Shown: positions 27,907-37,756 of the stretch, piece after piece
Layout of the letters: every line of letters starts with the position of its first letter
How positions within the stretch are numbered: position 1 is the stretch's first letter
Assembly (NCBI GenBank): GCA_045644765.1
Contig: JAZRHM010000010.1
Location: 1-64,000, forward strand
Length of the DNA stretch: 64,000 bases
Origin: JAFTYO01 sp045644765
GTDB taxonomy: Bacteria > Pseudomonadota > Alphaproteobacteria > RF32 > CAG-239
Reading direction: 5' to 3'
The notes under the pieces: model-generated
Database searches by the model: none
The model's input: only the letters and a program-made list of their open reading frames with translations
What the model was told of the DNA's origin: nothing
Program-made: the position numbers and the translations under genes

Positions 27907-29061
27907 CTAATCACTACCTAATGAACTTCTGCTTAAATTTATATGCCTGTTTACATCCATACATAATATAATACCAAAACTCGCCATCACTGATAGCATA
28001 ACAGTTCCGCCATATGAAATCAGCGGTAGAGGAATGCCCACAACAGGAAGCAAACCCAAAACCATGGCTATATTGATAAATACATACAAGAAATAATTTG
28101 TATTTAAGCCTATTATGACAAGCTTTGCAAAATAGCTAGTAGTTCTGAATGCAAATATATAGCCGTATATAATTATGACTAAATTAAGAAAAATAACCAA
28201 AGAACCGCCAAGTAAACCAAATTCTTCCGACAGCATTGTAAAAATAAAATCGGTATGTTTTTCAGGTAAAAAATTAAGATGGCTTTGTGTTCCGTTTAAG
28301 AAACCTTTACCAAACACACCTCCTGAACCGAGAGCTATTTTTGATTGTATAATATGATAACCTGTACCTAAAGGATCTCTTTCCGGATTTAAAAATGTAA
28401 GCACCCTGTTTTTCTGATATTGATGCAAAAATTGCCAAGCAATTGGAAGCATAGCCAAAACTCCACCACCTAAAAAAGCAAATTTCCACCATTGTACGCC
28501 AACAACAAAAAAGACCACCATAGTTGTAAATAAGAGCATTAGCGAAGTTCCTAAATCCGGTTGTAATATAATCAATATTGCCGGAAACAATGCCATACAT
28601 GTTGGAGCAATTATTCCTCTTATACTTTGAATTTTTTGTAAATTACAACTATGAAAATATTTGGCCAATACCAAGACCAATGTAATTTTCATCAGTTCAG
28701 AAGGTTGAAGCTTAAATAATTTTAAATCTATCCACCTTTGCGCTCCCATACCAACATGACCACCTATTTCAACACCTATAAGCAGCAACAAAACAATAAA
28801 ATATGCAATATAGGAATACTTCAGATATATACGCATATCAATAAGAGATAAAAATAGCATAATAAATAAACAAAAACAAAACCTGACACCCTGCTTTATC
28901 GCCCAAGGATAAAAACTTCCGTTTGCAGCCGAATACAAGACAACTATTCCTAACAAAGCAAGTAAAATTATACAAAACACATAACCGAAATTGAGATTAA
29001 AAAATTTATCTCTCAGCGAAAGGTTCTGGCCCTTAAATCTTTGTTCATACAACCTTGACAT
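27907..29061 (-). CDS. rodA: Rod-shape peptidoglycan glycosyltransferase RodA
   Basis: This SEDS-family inner-membrane glycosyltransferase polymerises lipid II for side-wall growth together with PBP2. About ten helices are visible. Family landmarks are WIDLKLFKLQPSELMKI, LGTGYHIIQSKIALGSGG and the terminal PLISYGGTVMLSVMASFG. The length (384-388) is normal. ATG 29061 is preferred since GGAAAG lies just upstream; a GTG at 29073 is one base after the mrdA stop. It is the last gene of mreB-mreC-mreD-mrdA-rodA. Confidence 0.95.
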   Translation of the reverse strand: MSRLYEQRFKGQNLSLRDKFFNLNFGYVFCIILLALLGIVVLYSAANGSFYPWAIKQGVRFCFCLFIMLFLSLIDMRIYLKYSYIAYFIVLLLLIGVEIGGHVGMGAQRWIDLKLFKLQPSELMKITLVLVLAKYFHSCNLQKIQSIRGIIAPTCMALFPAILIILQPDLGTSLMLLFTTMVVFFVVGVQWWKFAFLGGGVLAMLPIAWQFLHQYQKNRVLTFLNPERDPLGTGYHIIQSKIALGSGGVFGKGFLNGTQSHLNFLPEKHTDFIFTMLSEEFGLLGGSLVIFLNLVIIIYGYIFAFRTTSYFAKLVIIGLNTNYFLYVFINIAMVLGLLPVVGIPLPLISYGGTVMLSVMASFGIILCMDVNRHINLSRSSLGSD

Positions 29062-29074
29062 ATATCTTTCCACA

Positions 29075-30880
29075 TTAAATATTAAGTTCTATAGCTTTTT
29101 GTAAAATTTTCGATGCGATAGGTGCAGCAACTCCAGAACCGGAAGATCCATGTTCCACAACTACAGCAACTGCATATTTAGGTTTGTTATGAGGAGCAAA
29201 TCCTACAAATAATGCATGATTTCTTAGATTCCAAGGCAAATCTTCATCTTTTATAATTCCACTTTGCCGTTCTTTCATACTAATTCTACGAACTTGAGTC
29301 GTTCCTGTCTTTCCACTCATTTTCATACCATTAATATTAAAAGCAGAAGCTACAGCTGTTCCCTTTTCTCCATTTACAACCTCAAACATTCCTCGCTTCA
29401 CAATCTCTAAATTTTCATAAGAAATTGGCAGTTTTTTTATTTTTGCTTTTTCTTTTAAGTTCAACTTTGTGAATGATGGAACTACTGCATATCCTCCATT
29501 TGCAACTCTTGCAGTCATAACAGCTAATTGCAATGGTGTGACCTGAACATATCCCTGCCCAATACCTGCAATAACAGTTTCCCCTTGTTGCCATTTTTCT
29601 TTATATTTTTTCAATTTCCAATCTTGATCCGGTATTAATCCTTTTTGTTCATTATATAAAGTAATTCCTGTAACATCACCTAGTCCCAATTTTCTTGCCA
29701 TATCGGCAATTTTTTCAATTCCAAGCAACATTGCCACTTCATAAAAATATATATCACATGAATTTTTCAAAGCATCAATCATATCTTGAGATCCATGACC
29801 GGAATGCTTCCAACAATGAAATTTATGATTTCCCAAAGACATTGCACCACTGCAATAAAAACTTTTATCTTTTGTAACCACCTTGTTTTCAAGAGCGGCT
29901 AAAGCAACTGCTATCTTAAATGTTGACCCCGGAGAATAGCGTCCAGCTATAACCTTATTAATTAAAGGTTTTTTTTCATCATAAAGTAATTTATTCCAGT
30001 CTTCATATGAAATACCGGTAGTAAATAAATTTGGATCAAAAGATGGTACAGAAACAAATGCTAATATTTCACCACTGTGAACATCTAATACTACTGCAGC
30101 ACCACTATGAGAACCAAACGTATCTTGAGCATACTGTTGCAATTTAGAATCAATCGTTAATGTGAGAGTCTTACCTTCTTTTCCTTTTGTTCTTTCAATT
30201 TCTTTCATAATTCTGCCATAAGCATTAACTTCAAGTTTGACACTTCCCCCAACACCACGCAGATCATTTTCAAAAAACTTTTCTAATCCAAGTTTCCCCA
30301 TTTTAAATCCGGGCAACATTGTTAACGGATCATCACTTTTTTCTTTTTCATCTATACTTGCAACATATCCTAAAAAATGAGCCATCGATTTACCAAAAGG
30401 ATAAAATCTGTTTATACCTTCATCAATAACAATCCCCGGTAATGCCGCAGCATTAAGTTGCAATGTTGCAACTTCTTCCCAACTTAAATTATCTTTTAAT
30501 TTTATAGGTATAAATTTACGATGGTTTCTTATATTTTCTCTTATTTTTTTTTCTTCTTTAGCGTTCAAATCAATATATTTCTTAAATTCATTTAAAGTTT
30601 TATCAACACTCAATGTTTGTTCTGCAATAATAAAAGCTGAAAGGCTTTGTTCATTACTTGCCAATATAACGCCGTTTCTATCAAATATTTCTCCTCTGAC
30701 AGGTAACAACATGCGTGTGGAAATTCTATTTTCATCAGCCAATGTCTTATATTTCTGAGCTTCAACAACTTGTAAATAATATAGTCTACCAACAAGTATA
30801 AACAATAAAAGCAAGTTTATAAAAGCTAGCAACATTGTGCGTGAAAGTAAAACTTTTCCTTTATCATTATCCCTGTTCAT
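29075..30880 (-). CDS. mrdA: Penicillin-binding protein 2
   Basis: This 601-residue class B PBP is the transpeptidase of the elongasome. It has an N-terminal helix (LLAFINLLLLFILVGRLYYL), the dimerisation/pedestal domain, and the transpeptidase domain with catalytic SPGSTFK, SxN as NSCD-type KNSCDIYFYE, and KTGTTQ (SGKTGTTQV). The start at 30880 is supported by AGAGG six bases upstream; the reading frame continues upstream but has no site. It overlaps mreD by 14 bases, and rodA follows directly. The KSCD-like SxN variant is normal for PBP2. Confidence 0.95.
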   Translation of the reverse strand: MNRDNDKGKVLLSRTMLLAFINLLLLFILVGRLYYLQVVEAQKYKTLADENRISTRMLLPVRGEIFDRNGVILASNEQSLSAFIIAEQTLSVDKTLNEFKKYIDLNAKEEKKIRENIRNHRKFIPIKLKDNLSWEEVATLQLNAAALPGIVIDEGINRFYPFGKSMAHFLGYVASIDEKEKSDDPLTMLPGFKMGKLGLEKFFENDLRGVGGSVKLEVNAYGRIMKEIERTKGKEGKTLTLTIDSKLQQYAQDTFGSHSGAAVVLDVHSGEILAFVSVPSFDPNLFTTGISYEDWNKLLYDEKKPLINKVIAGRYSPGSTFKIAVALAALENKVVTKDKSFYCSGAMSLGNHKFHCWKHSGHGSQDMIDALKNSCDIYFYEVAMLLGIEKIADMARKLGLGDVTGITLYNEQKGLIPDQDWKLKKYKEKWQQGETVIAGIGQGYVQVTPLQLAVMTARVANGGYAVVPSFTKLNLKEKAKIKKLPISYENLEIVKRGMFEVVNGEKGTAVASAFNINGMKMSGKTGTTQVRRISMKERQSGIIKDEDLPWNLRNHALFVGFAPHNKPKYAVAVVVEHGSSGSGVAAPIASKILQKAIELNI

Positions 30881-31403
30881 ATACAACCTCTTCATTTGAA
30901 ATAAGTTTATTTTGAACAAAAACATTTAAACGTACTACCAACGGATATAATAACACTGTTGATGTATAGCTTGCAAGAATACCTATAAAATATAAAAACT
31001 GACTATAATAAAAAGATATCAATAACCATTTAGCAAAAAATGCTATAAAAGAAATAACTGAGAAACCTGTCCAGCCAACTGCAAATACTTTAGTATTAAC
31101 AAATCGAGCATAAGTAATTGACATGATATAAGTAAAGATAAATATAAACATATTAATTCCCAGTGGTAGGGTTGTAAAACAATCAGCAACAAATCCTAAC
31201 AAAGCAACACTAATAGGGCCAAATAAATCTCGGCGATATAAAGTCCAAAAATAAACACAAACCATTGCGACATCTGGACGTAAATATTTCAACAAAGGAA
31301 CCGATAATGGGATATATATAAATAAAACCAATAATATTGAGCTAATTAATGGCAATATTTTTTTGAATTGATAACTAACAATATGGGAAATAGACTCGTT
31401 CAT
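30867..31403 (-). CDS. mreD: Rod shape-determining protein MreD
   Basis: This 178-residue, about six-helix inner-membrane protein matches MreD by size, hydropathy and its PDVAMVCVYFWTLYRRDLFG region, followed by FVADCFTTLPLGINMF, both typical. It links the MreBC scaffold to the wall enzymes. AAAGGA lies seven bases before the ATG at 31403, which is one base after the mreC stop. It sits in the conserved place between mreC and mrdA. Confidence 0.9.
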   Translation of the reverse strand: MNESISHIVSYQFKKILPLISSILLVLFIYIPLSVPLLKYLRPDVAMVCVYFWTLYRRDLFGPISVALLGFVADCFTTLPLGINMFIFIFTYIMSITYARFVNTKVFAVGWTGFSVISFIAFFAKWLLISFYYSQFLYFIGILASYTSTVLLYPLVVRLNVFVQNKLISNEEVVYEQG

Positions 31404-31404
31404 A

Positions 31405-32271
31405 TCATTTTCCTTTATCATTTAGCATATTCATAATATCTTGATAAATCCCGTAATCTACAATTTTAACATATTCTAATTTCTCAATATCGGCAATAGG
31501 CATAACTTCAATACCATCTTCACTTATATCACTTACAACACCAACCGGTAACCCGACAGGAAATACTCCAGATACACCTGACGTCACAATTCTATCACCT
31601 TTTTTAATATCCGCATTAAGTCTTGTATATAATAACTTTGGTCTTAATGTATTATCTCCGGATAAAATTGCTCTTTCCCGACTTCTTTCCGTAATAACCG
31701 GAATTTTAGAGTTGATATCTGTAATCAAAATTATCTGAGCAAATTTTCCGTTTACGTTTTCAACTCTACCAACTACACTTTCATAACCTAGTACAACCTG
31801 TTTTTCATAAACATTACTTTCATTTCCTATGTATACAATCATTGAATGAGAAAAACCATCACCTTCTTCTGCCACAACTTTAGCTGTAATAAATGATGAT
31901 TTAGGTAATGATGTGTAATTAAGCATTTCTCCTAAAAGTTTATTTTCAGCCTGAAGAACCATTATTTTATTTTGCAAGATCAATAATTTCAAATTTTCTT
32001 CTTTTAACTTATTATTTTGAGAATACACGGTAACAATATCATAAATTTTTTCATACCCGGCATAAATCAACTTACCGGGAAATTGTAATACTGCAATAAT
32101 AGGACTAAAAACAGAAGATATAAAACCGGTTGTTTTGTTTAAAACAATCGTATCCGCTTTACTCAACATCATAAAAGCTAAAGCGGATACAAAAACCAAT
32201 GCTACCAAAACTTTTCGAGCAAAAATTTTAATCTGACTTAATTTTATAAAAGATATACGGCGACGTTTCAA
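31405..32271 (-). CDS. mreC: Rod shape-determining protein MreC
   Basis: This 288-residue bitopic protein has a short cytoplasmic basic N terminus, one helix (about 20-38), a coiled coil (about 85-120, LKEENLKLLILQNKIMVLQA) and the MreC beta domain (VVGRVENVNGKFAQIILITD, then RIVTSGVSGVFPVGLPVG). It organises the periplasmic side of the elongasome. The start codon is TTG at 32271, backed by AGGAG seven bases upstream; the nearby ATG is out of frame. It follows mreB by 25 bases. Confidence 0.93.
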   Translation of the reverse strand: MKRRRISFIKLSQIKIFARKVLVALVFVSALAFMMLSKADTIVLNKTTGFISSVFSPIIAVLQFPGKLIYAGYEKIYDIVTVYSQNNKLKEENLKLLILQNKIMVLQAENKLLGEMLNYTSLPKSSFITAKVVAEEGDGFSHSMIVYIGNESNVYEKQVVLGYESVVGRVENVNGKFAQIILITDINSKIPVITERSRERAILSGDNTLRPKLLYTRLNADIKKGDRIVTSGVSGVFPVGLPVGVVSDISEDGIEVMPIADIEKLEYVKIVDYGIYQDIMNMLNDKGK

Positions 32272-32296
32272 TTATCATCTCCTAAAACAACGCCCC

Positions 32297-33337
32297 TTAA
32301 TACATTGAAGATAAAGCAGTCTTAAACTTTTCTATATTATCCAATGCACTTCCGGTTCCCTTTGCCACACAAGCCAAAGGTTCTTCAGCTATAGAAACCG
32401 GCAAACCGGTTGCATTACGCAATACCAAATCTAAATTATTTAATAAAGCTCCACCTCCGGTCAAAACGATGCCTTTATCCACAATATCGGCAGCTAACTC
32501 AGGTGCCGTATTTTCAAGTGCTACTTTAACAGCATCAACGATATCAGATACAGGTTCCGATAAAGCCTCGGCAATTTGACGTTCAGAAACCTCTATTTCT
32601 TTCGGAACACCATTTAACAAATCACGACCTTTAATATCAATGGTTCTACCCTCACCCTTAGGTGGAGGACAAGCGCTACCAATCTCCTTTTTAATTCTTT
32701 CTGCAGAACTTTCACCAACAAGCAAATTCATATTTTTTCTAATATAAGAAACGATTGCCGCATCCATCTTGTCACCACCAACAGGAACTGAACGAGCATA
32801 TACTATTCCGCCTAATGATAAAACAGCAACCTCTGTTGTACCACCACCAATATCTACCACCATAGAACCTGTAGGCTCAGTAACAGGAAGACCTGCTCCA
32901 ATAGCTGCGGCCATAGGCTCTTCAATCAGCCATACTTTTCTGGCTCCTGCTGCCTCTGCTGATTCTTGAATAGCTCTGCTTTCAACAGCTGTAGAACCTG
33001 AAGGCACACAAACAATTATCATAGGAGATGCAAATGTTCTACGATTATGTACTTTTCTTATAAAATACTTAATCATTTCTTCAGCAATTTCAAAATCAGC
33101 AATTACGCCATTTTTTAGCGGACGAATAGCTTTTATATTACCGGGGGTTCTACCTAACATTTGCTTTGCTTCATTACCAACAGCTAAAACTTGTTTTTTC
33201 CCGTTATATTCCTTGATCGCAACAACAGATGGTTCATTTAATACGATTCCTTTTCCACGAACATACACAAGAGTATTAGCCGTTCCTAAATCTATAGCAA
33301 TATCAGACGATAAAAAACCCATCAACTTCGATAACAT
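32297..33337 (-). CDS. mreB: Rod shape-determining actin MreB
   Basis: This 346-residue actin homologue polymerises under the inner membrane and guides side-wall synthesis. Nucleotide-binding motifs are present: IDLGTANTLVYVRGKGIVL (phosphate 1), VVDIGGGTTEVAVLSLGG (phosphate 2) and GIVLTGGGALLNNL (adenosine). The membrane-facing N terminus (MLSKLMGFLSSD) is amphipathic. GGGAG lies about ten bases before ATG 33337. It heads the mre-mrd operon, so the cell is almost surely rod-shaped. Confidence 0.97.
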   Translation of the reverse strand: MLSKLMGFLSSDIAIDLGTANTLVYVRGKGIVLNEPSVVAIKEYNGKKQVLAVGNEAKQMLGRTPGNIKAIRPLKNGVIADFEIAEEMIKYFIRKVHNRRTFASPMIIVCVPSGSTAVESRAIQESAEAAGARKVWLIEEPMAAAIGAGLPVTEPTGSMVVDIGGGTTEVAVLSLGGIVYARSVPVGGDKMDAAIVSYIRKNMNLLVGESSAERIKKEIGSACPPPKGEGRTIDIKGRDLLNGVPKEIEVSERQIAEALSEPVSDIVDAVKVALENTAPELAADIVDKGIVLTGGGALLNNLDLVLRNATGLPVSIAEEPLACVAKGTGSALDNIEKFKTALSSMY

Positions 33338-33441
33338 ACCACTTATTCTCCCAAAAAATTAACCCTTTCCATATTTTGTATTACTTTATCACAATTAAAG
33401 CAATATTTTTTTCATTCATTTTTAATATCATCAACAATTTT

Positions 33442-34170
33442 TTAATAAAAGCTTGACTTAACTACCGGCTTTTCATGTATCGGGATTTGACGTATAGCAA
33501 CAGTTTTTTGATATAAGCGTCCAAAATAGGTTTTTTTACGCCATACAAAGTGGTCTTTATACTCTGCATAACTTTCTATACTATTATCCCACATACTTTC
33601 TGTAAATGGCTGATACAACCGGTTAAACGGTTTTATCAAAAAGCGAAACAAATTCCATTTTGAAGGTTTGTGACAATCAATGAAAACAACTTTTCCCCCT
33701 TCATCTATCGTATTCAATGCATTATTTATAACCTTAGCACGTGTAGCGGGAGGAAGCTCGTGAAGAAGCATATAACAAATAATCGTATCATATTTTTCAC
33801 TAAAAGCACGGCTTGCATCTTGCGACTGAAAATTGATCTTTTGATATATGGTTTTACTTCTGCACCTTTCAATCTGATTTGCACAAACATCAACTATTAC
33901 ATACTTACCGTAAGCACCAATTTTTTCAGCAACAGCTTCTATTTGACGCCCAAATGTACAACCTAATTGTAAAACCTTACTATTGGTACTGATTTCTTTT
34001 ACCAAATCATTCACCATTTTATTTTGTTGACCCCAAGTCATAATTGTAGCAATTCGATCATCATCTAAAAAACGTGAAACTTTATCATTTTCATAAATTT
34101 TACCATAAACTTCATGTACATAAGCCGGAATTTTAACAACCTTAGAACTTTTTACCATATTATATTTCAT
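33442..34170 (-). CDS. rquA: RquA-like methyltransferase-fold protein, likely rhodoquinone biosynthesis
   Basis: This 242-residue class I SAM-dependent methyltransferase fold matches RquA more specifically than UbiE/UbiG. Matching features are the N-terminal IPAYVHEVYGKIYEN, LDDDRIATIMTWGQQNKMV, the SAM-site VLQLGCTFG (67-74), VDVCANQIERCRSK, YMLLHELPP (134-141), GGKVVFIDCHKP and the C-terminal FVWRKKTYFGRLYQKTVAIR. In Rhodospirillum rubrum, RquA is needed to turn ubiquinone into rhodoquinone, which carries electrons to fumarate under anoxia. The start at 34170 has GGAG nine bases upstream. It lies 12 bases after a response regulator gene and could share its transcript. Assignment is by motif reading only. 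Confidence 0.78.
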   Translation of the reverse strand: MKYNMVKSSKVVKIPAYVHEVYGKIYENDKVSRFLDDDRIATIMTWGQQNKMVNDLVKEISTNSKVLQLGCTFGRQIEAVAEKIGAYGKYVIVDVCANQIERCRSKTIYQKINFQSQDASRAFSEKYDTIICYMLLHELPPATRAKVINNALNTIDEGGKVVFIDCHKPSKWNLFRFLIKPFNRLYQPFTESMWDNSIESYAEYKDHFVWRKKTYFGRLYQKTVAIRQIPIHEKPVVKSSFY

Positions 34171-34182
34171 CTAAACCAACTC

Positions 34183-34869
34183 CTATATGTAAACTTCTTC
34201 TTTGTTTATATAACCTTGTTTAACTGCTTCTATAACAGCAGCGGTTCTGTTTGTCACACCTAAAATTTTAAGAATAACGGTAACATGAACTTTAACCGTA
34301 CCTTCCGTAAGGCCCAGTTCGTATGCAATAAGTTTATTAGACAACCCCTTACCTATTGCTCTTACGACATCTATTTGTCTGGAAGTAAGTTTTTTATCTA
34401 ATTTCTTAATATCATTTTCACCTAAATACTTAAGGCGCTCAATTTCTTTAGTAACTTCTTTATTATCAACTTTATGTGAAAGCAACTCTCTGGGTATATA
34501 AACCCCACCGGCCAAAACCAGATTTATAGCTCCAATCATAATAGCATTTGATGATGACTTAGGGATATACCCTGCAACACCAACTTCAAGTGTTCTTTGC
34601 AAAATTTCTTTATCAAAAACTGCCGATATAATAATAATCGGCACATCTTTTGCCTGGGTATGCATACGGCTTAAAGCTTCAATCCAATTTGCCCCGGGCA
34701 TTGCTAAATCTGTAATAATGATGTCAAAATCTGTCGCCTGAGCCAATTTTTCAAAAATATCCGTATAACTTTTTGCCGTAACAATTGTAGCATCTTTGAA
34801 CTCAGAATTTAAAACAAATTCAAGCCCATTTAAAAATAACTCATGATCATCTGCAATAAGTATTTTCAA
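34183..34869 (-). CDS. LuxR/NarL-type response regulator
   Basis: This roughly 228-residue two-component regulator has a receiver domain (1-120) with acidic Asp7-Asp8, phospho-acceptor Asp54 (IIITDLAMPG), the Ser/Thr position in IISA and Lys in YIPKSSS. A linker leads to a LuxR HTH (about 160-225; LTSRQIDVVRAIGKGLSNK, LGLTEGTVKVHVTVILKILG). It should bind DNA after phosphorylation. The best start is TTG 34869 (MKILIADDHEL), since AAGGAG lies six bases upstream; the ATG at 34875 is only one base from that site. No cognate histidine kinase is in the window. It lies between rsmE and rquA on one strand. Confidence 0.9.
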   Translation of the reverse strand: MKILIADDHELFLNGLEFVLNSEFKDATIVTAKSYTDIFEKLAQATDFDIIITDLAMPGANWIEALSRMHTQAKDVPIIIISAVFDKEILQRTLEVGVAGYIPKSSSNAIMIGAINLVLAGGVYIPRELLSHKVDNKEVTKEIERLKYLGENDIKKLDKKLTSRQIDVVRAIGKGLSNKLIAYELGLTEGTVKVHVTVILKILGVTNRTAAVIEAVKQGYINKEEVYI

Positions 34870-34885
34870 ACACATTCTCCTTTAA

Positions 34886-35617
34886 TTATTGCCAATCACC
34901 ACATAAAGCCTGCCAACAAGCAAGTGATGCGATTGCTGCGGTTTCAGCTCGCAAAATTCTTTTCCCGAGCGATACACCGTAAGCATAATCTTTTTTTCTC
35001 AAAATTTCCAGTTCTTTTTCAGAAAATCCGCCTTCAGGACCGACCAAAATAGCTACCGGCTCCTTACAAACAGGCATTTGTTTAATTGCAGATTGAGATT
35101 TTAAGCTTTCATCCAAATATATCAGTTTTCTGTTTTCATCCCAATTTGCTAAAAGTTTTTTTAACTCTATCGGTTGTTCAACTTGAGGAATATCTTGACG
35201 TCTACACTGTTCCGATGCTTCTATCACCTGCATTATAAACCTGTCAATTCTAACTTTCATATTCGAAGTATAATCGCTAATTACCGGAACAATTTTTCTG
35301 ACACCCAATTCAGTTGCTTTTTCAATTACAAAATCCGTATTATCTTTTTTCAAAGGTGCAAACAAAAGCCAAACATCAGCAGATTGAACAAAATCGCAAA
35401 ATTTTGAATACACCTTCAACACACATTTTTTCTTTTGCACACTTTCAACTTTGCAACAAAATTCACCATCTTTACCGTTAAAAACAAAAACCTCATCACC
35501 TTCGGATAAGCGCATAACATTTAACAAATAATGCGATTGCTTTTCATCACAAATTATATTTTCATCTAAACAAAGCGAGGCGTTTACATAAATTCGTATA
35601 CGATTTTTTTTGCTCAA
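34886..35617 (-). CDS. rsmE: 16S rRNA m3U1498 methyltransferase RsmE
   Basis: This 243-residue SPOUT-class enzyme methylates U1498 of 16S rRNA. The knot region is seen in AILVGPEGGFSEKELEIL and VSLGKRILRAETAAIASLAC, both hallmarks. An N-terminal PUA-like part holds NYLLNVMRLSEGDEVFVFNG-like sequence (HYLLNVMRLSEGDEVFVF). The only good start is TTG at 35617 with AAGGGA about ten bases upstream. Gene spacing of 10-16 bases suggests it leads an rsmE-regulator-rquA unit. Confidence 0.93.
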   Translation of the reverse strand: MSKKNRIRIYVNASLCLDENIICDEKQSHYLLNVMRLSEGDEVFVFNGKDGEFCCKVESVQKKKCVLKVYSKFCDFVQSADVWLLFAPLKKDNTDFVIEKATELGVRKIVPVISDYTSNMKVRIDRFIMQVIEASEQCRRQDIPQVEQPIELKKLLANWDENRKLIYLDESLKSQSAIKQMPVCKEPVAILVGPEGGFSEKELEILRKKDYAYGVSLGKRILRAETAAIASLACWQALCGDWQ

Positions 35618-35724
35618 CTTAACTTATCCCTTAAAAAACTTTGGCATAACCTTAAATATAAACTGCATTATAATAAAATATATGTTAAAGAATAAATAAC
35701 ATTAATAAAATAAGCGGGAAAAAA

Positions 35725-36381
35725 ATGATTATAACCATCGATGGACCTGCCGCTGCAGGAAAAGGAACTCTCTCGGCATATTTAGCCAAGCACTACAAAT
35801 TAGCATACTTTGATACCGGTATGATATATCGTGCCGTCGGGTTGGATATGGTTCTTAATAATCTTGATGTAGAAGATGAACAGATTGCAGAAAAAATTGC
35901 CAAATCACTTACTTTTGAAAAGATGATGACGCTTTCAAAACATCCTGATTTTCGCTCTGATATCGGCGGAAGCGCTGCATCAAAAGTTTCTGCTTTACCC
36001 AAAGTCAGAGTTGCTCTTCTCAAAATGCAGCAAGATTTTGCGCTTAATCCCGTTTTTGCGGACGGAACTCCTGCTAACGGAGTGATATATGATGGCAGAG
36101 ATACCGGAACGGTTGTGTGCCCCAACGCTGACATTAAGCTTTTTGTAACGGCTTCCTCCGAAGTTAGAGCTCAAAGAAGATACAAAGAGTTTGTTGCTAA
36201 AGGCATTAACACCACTTATGAAAAAGTTTTAGAAGATATGATTGCTCGTGACAAACGTGACGAACAAAGAGCCTCTGCGCCACTAAAGCCTGCCGATGAT
36301 GCCATCGTGGTTGACACATCAAACATGAGTGCAGAAGAAGAAATAAACACAGCAATACAAATTATTGAATCAAAAAGATAA
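35725..36381 (+). CDS. cmk: Cytidylate kinase
   Basis: This 218-residue NMP kinase phosphorylates CMP and dCMP. It begins with the P-loop IDGPAAAGKGTLSAYLA, followed by FDTGMIYRAVG and the CMP-site loop IYDGRDTGTVVCPNAD. The lid and the end AEEEINTAIQIIE are as in bacterial Cmk. A good TATAAT (35669-35674) lies upstream without a clear -35. The stop is one base from that of the convergent methyltransferase gene. Confidence 0.95.
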   Translation: MIITIDGPAAAGKGTLSAYLAKHYKLAYFDTGMIYRAVGLDMVLNNLDVEDEQIAEKIAKSLTFEKMMTLSKHPDFRSDIGGSAASKVSALPKVRVALLKMQQDFALNPVFADGTPANGVIYDGRDTGTVVCPNADIKLFVTASSEVRAQRRYKEFVAKGINTTYEKVLEDMIARDKRDEQRASAPLKPADDAIVVDTSNMSAEEEINTAIQIIESKR

Positions 36382-36382
36382 T

Positions 36383-37591
36383 TTACTTTTCTTTTTTCAT
36401 CATACAAAAGAAAAAGCCGTCGGTATTAGTAACCAGAGGGTTTAGTTTTATCCACTCTGTTTCTGCAAACGGATAAAGTGTATCAATTTTTCTTTCCCAT
36501 AATTTTTGATGATTTACAAATGTAATATCCGGATGCTTTTGCTTAAAAGCATTTACAATATCTTCATTTTCATCTTTTATGAGAGAACAAGTCATATAAA
36601 CGATAAAACCGCCTTTAACCGTATTTTTATATGCAATTTCCAATATTTCTTGTTGAATTTGGTTTAACTCTTTAATTTTATTTTCACTTAATCTGAATTT
36701 TGCATCAGGAGCTCTTCTTAATGTACCGCTTCCGGAACAAGGCGCATCAACAATAAACCTGTCATAACCGCTTATATCTAAATTACGAATGATTTTTATA
36801 TTCCTTATTCCAAGCCTTAAGGCCCTGTCTTTTATTGCATCCATTCTGTTAAAATTAGCATCATGAGCAAAAATTGTACCCTCATTGCAATTAATTGCAG
36901 CCATAGCCAAACTCTTACCGCCGGCACCGGCACAATAATCAACCACTTTTTCATCAGGATTCGCATCACAAAGAATTGCCGCAATTTGTGACGATTCGTC
37001 TTGTACATCGACAAGACCTTCCTGATAACTCATACAATTATTTAGATTAACTCGTTCAGTTGAACGCAAGCCATAGGGAGAATATGGTGTCAAACTAAAA
37101 AACAAACCTTCACTTTCTAAGCGTTTTTTCACACTTTTTCTCTCAATCAGATTAGCTCTTAAATCGGCAGGGGCAACGGTGTTTAATGCTTGAACCAAGG
37201 CATAAGAATTAAGTTTATCGTAAAGCCATTTCGGACACTCATTTTCAACATAATCAGGATAGATATCATCAGTTAACAATTTTAGCCAATTTTTTTCTTC
37301 TTTGGTTAATGGCTCAAGCCCATATTGCCCACCCGTAATAATGTCAAAATCTTCATCTTTAAGATAAACAAGCAAAATTTTGCGAACATCTTTGCTTTTT
37401 GCATCAAATTCTAAGCGCATGCGATGACGTATAATATCCCAAGTTGTATCCACAATAAATCGGCGATCTTTCGAACCGATATACTTACGAGACCGAACAT
37501 ATTCATTAATGATATTATCTGCCGGTTTTTTATCTTCAAATATTTGACTGATTAATTCAAATACAGCCTGATATCTTGCGCTGATTTGCAT
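36383..37591 (-). CDS. RsmB/NOL1-NOP2-Sun family RNA m5C methyltransferase
   Basis: This 402-residue RNA cytosine-5 methyltransferase has an N-terminal NusB-like helical part (1-130, RYQAVFELISQIFEDKKPAD) and a C-terminal catalytic domain. SAM motif VVDYCAGAGGKSLAMAA, motif IV DAPCSGSGTLRR with one Cys and motif VI YMTCSLIKDEN with the nucleophile Cys are present. RsmB of E. coli modifies C967 of 16S rRNA; here the exact target is not provable. The start at 37591 has AAAGGAGA upstream. It is encoded alone, convergent with cmk. Confidence 0.9.
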   Translation of the reverse strand: MQISARYQAVFELISQIFEDKKPADNIINEYVRSRKYIGSKDRRFIVDTTWDIIRHRMRLEFDAKSKDVRKILLVYLKDEDFDIITGGQYGLEPLTKEEKNWLKLLTDDIYPDYVENECPKWLYDKLNSYALVQALNTVAPADLRANLIERKSVKKRLESEGLFFSLTPYSPYGLRSTERVNLNNCMSYQEGLVDVQDESSQIAAILCDANPDEKVVDYCAGAGGKSLAMAAINCNEGTIFAHDANFNRMDAIKDRALRLGIRNIKIIRNLDISGYDRFIVDAPCSGSGTLRRAPDAKFRLSENKIKELNQIQQEILEIAYKNTVKGGFIVYMTCSLIKDENEDIVNAFKQKHPDITFVNHQKLWERKIDTLYPFAETEWIKLNPLVTNTDGFFFCMMKKEK

Positions 37592-37756
37592 ATCTTCTCC
37601 TTTACGAAGTGTCAGTATAAATCATTGTGAAAAATACGCAATATAAATATTTAAATATATCATTATGCATTTAATCACAACTGGCACACTTAATGATTGC
37701 AAAAAAAAAAATAAACTTATAATTTGACTAAATGTCGTTTTTAGGAGTTTTTTTTG

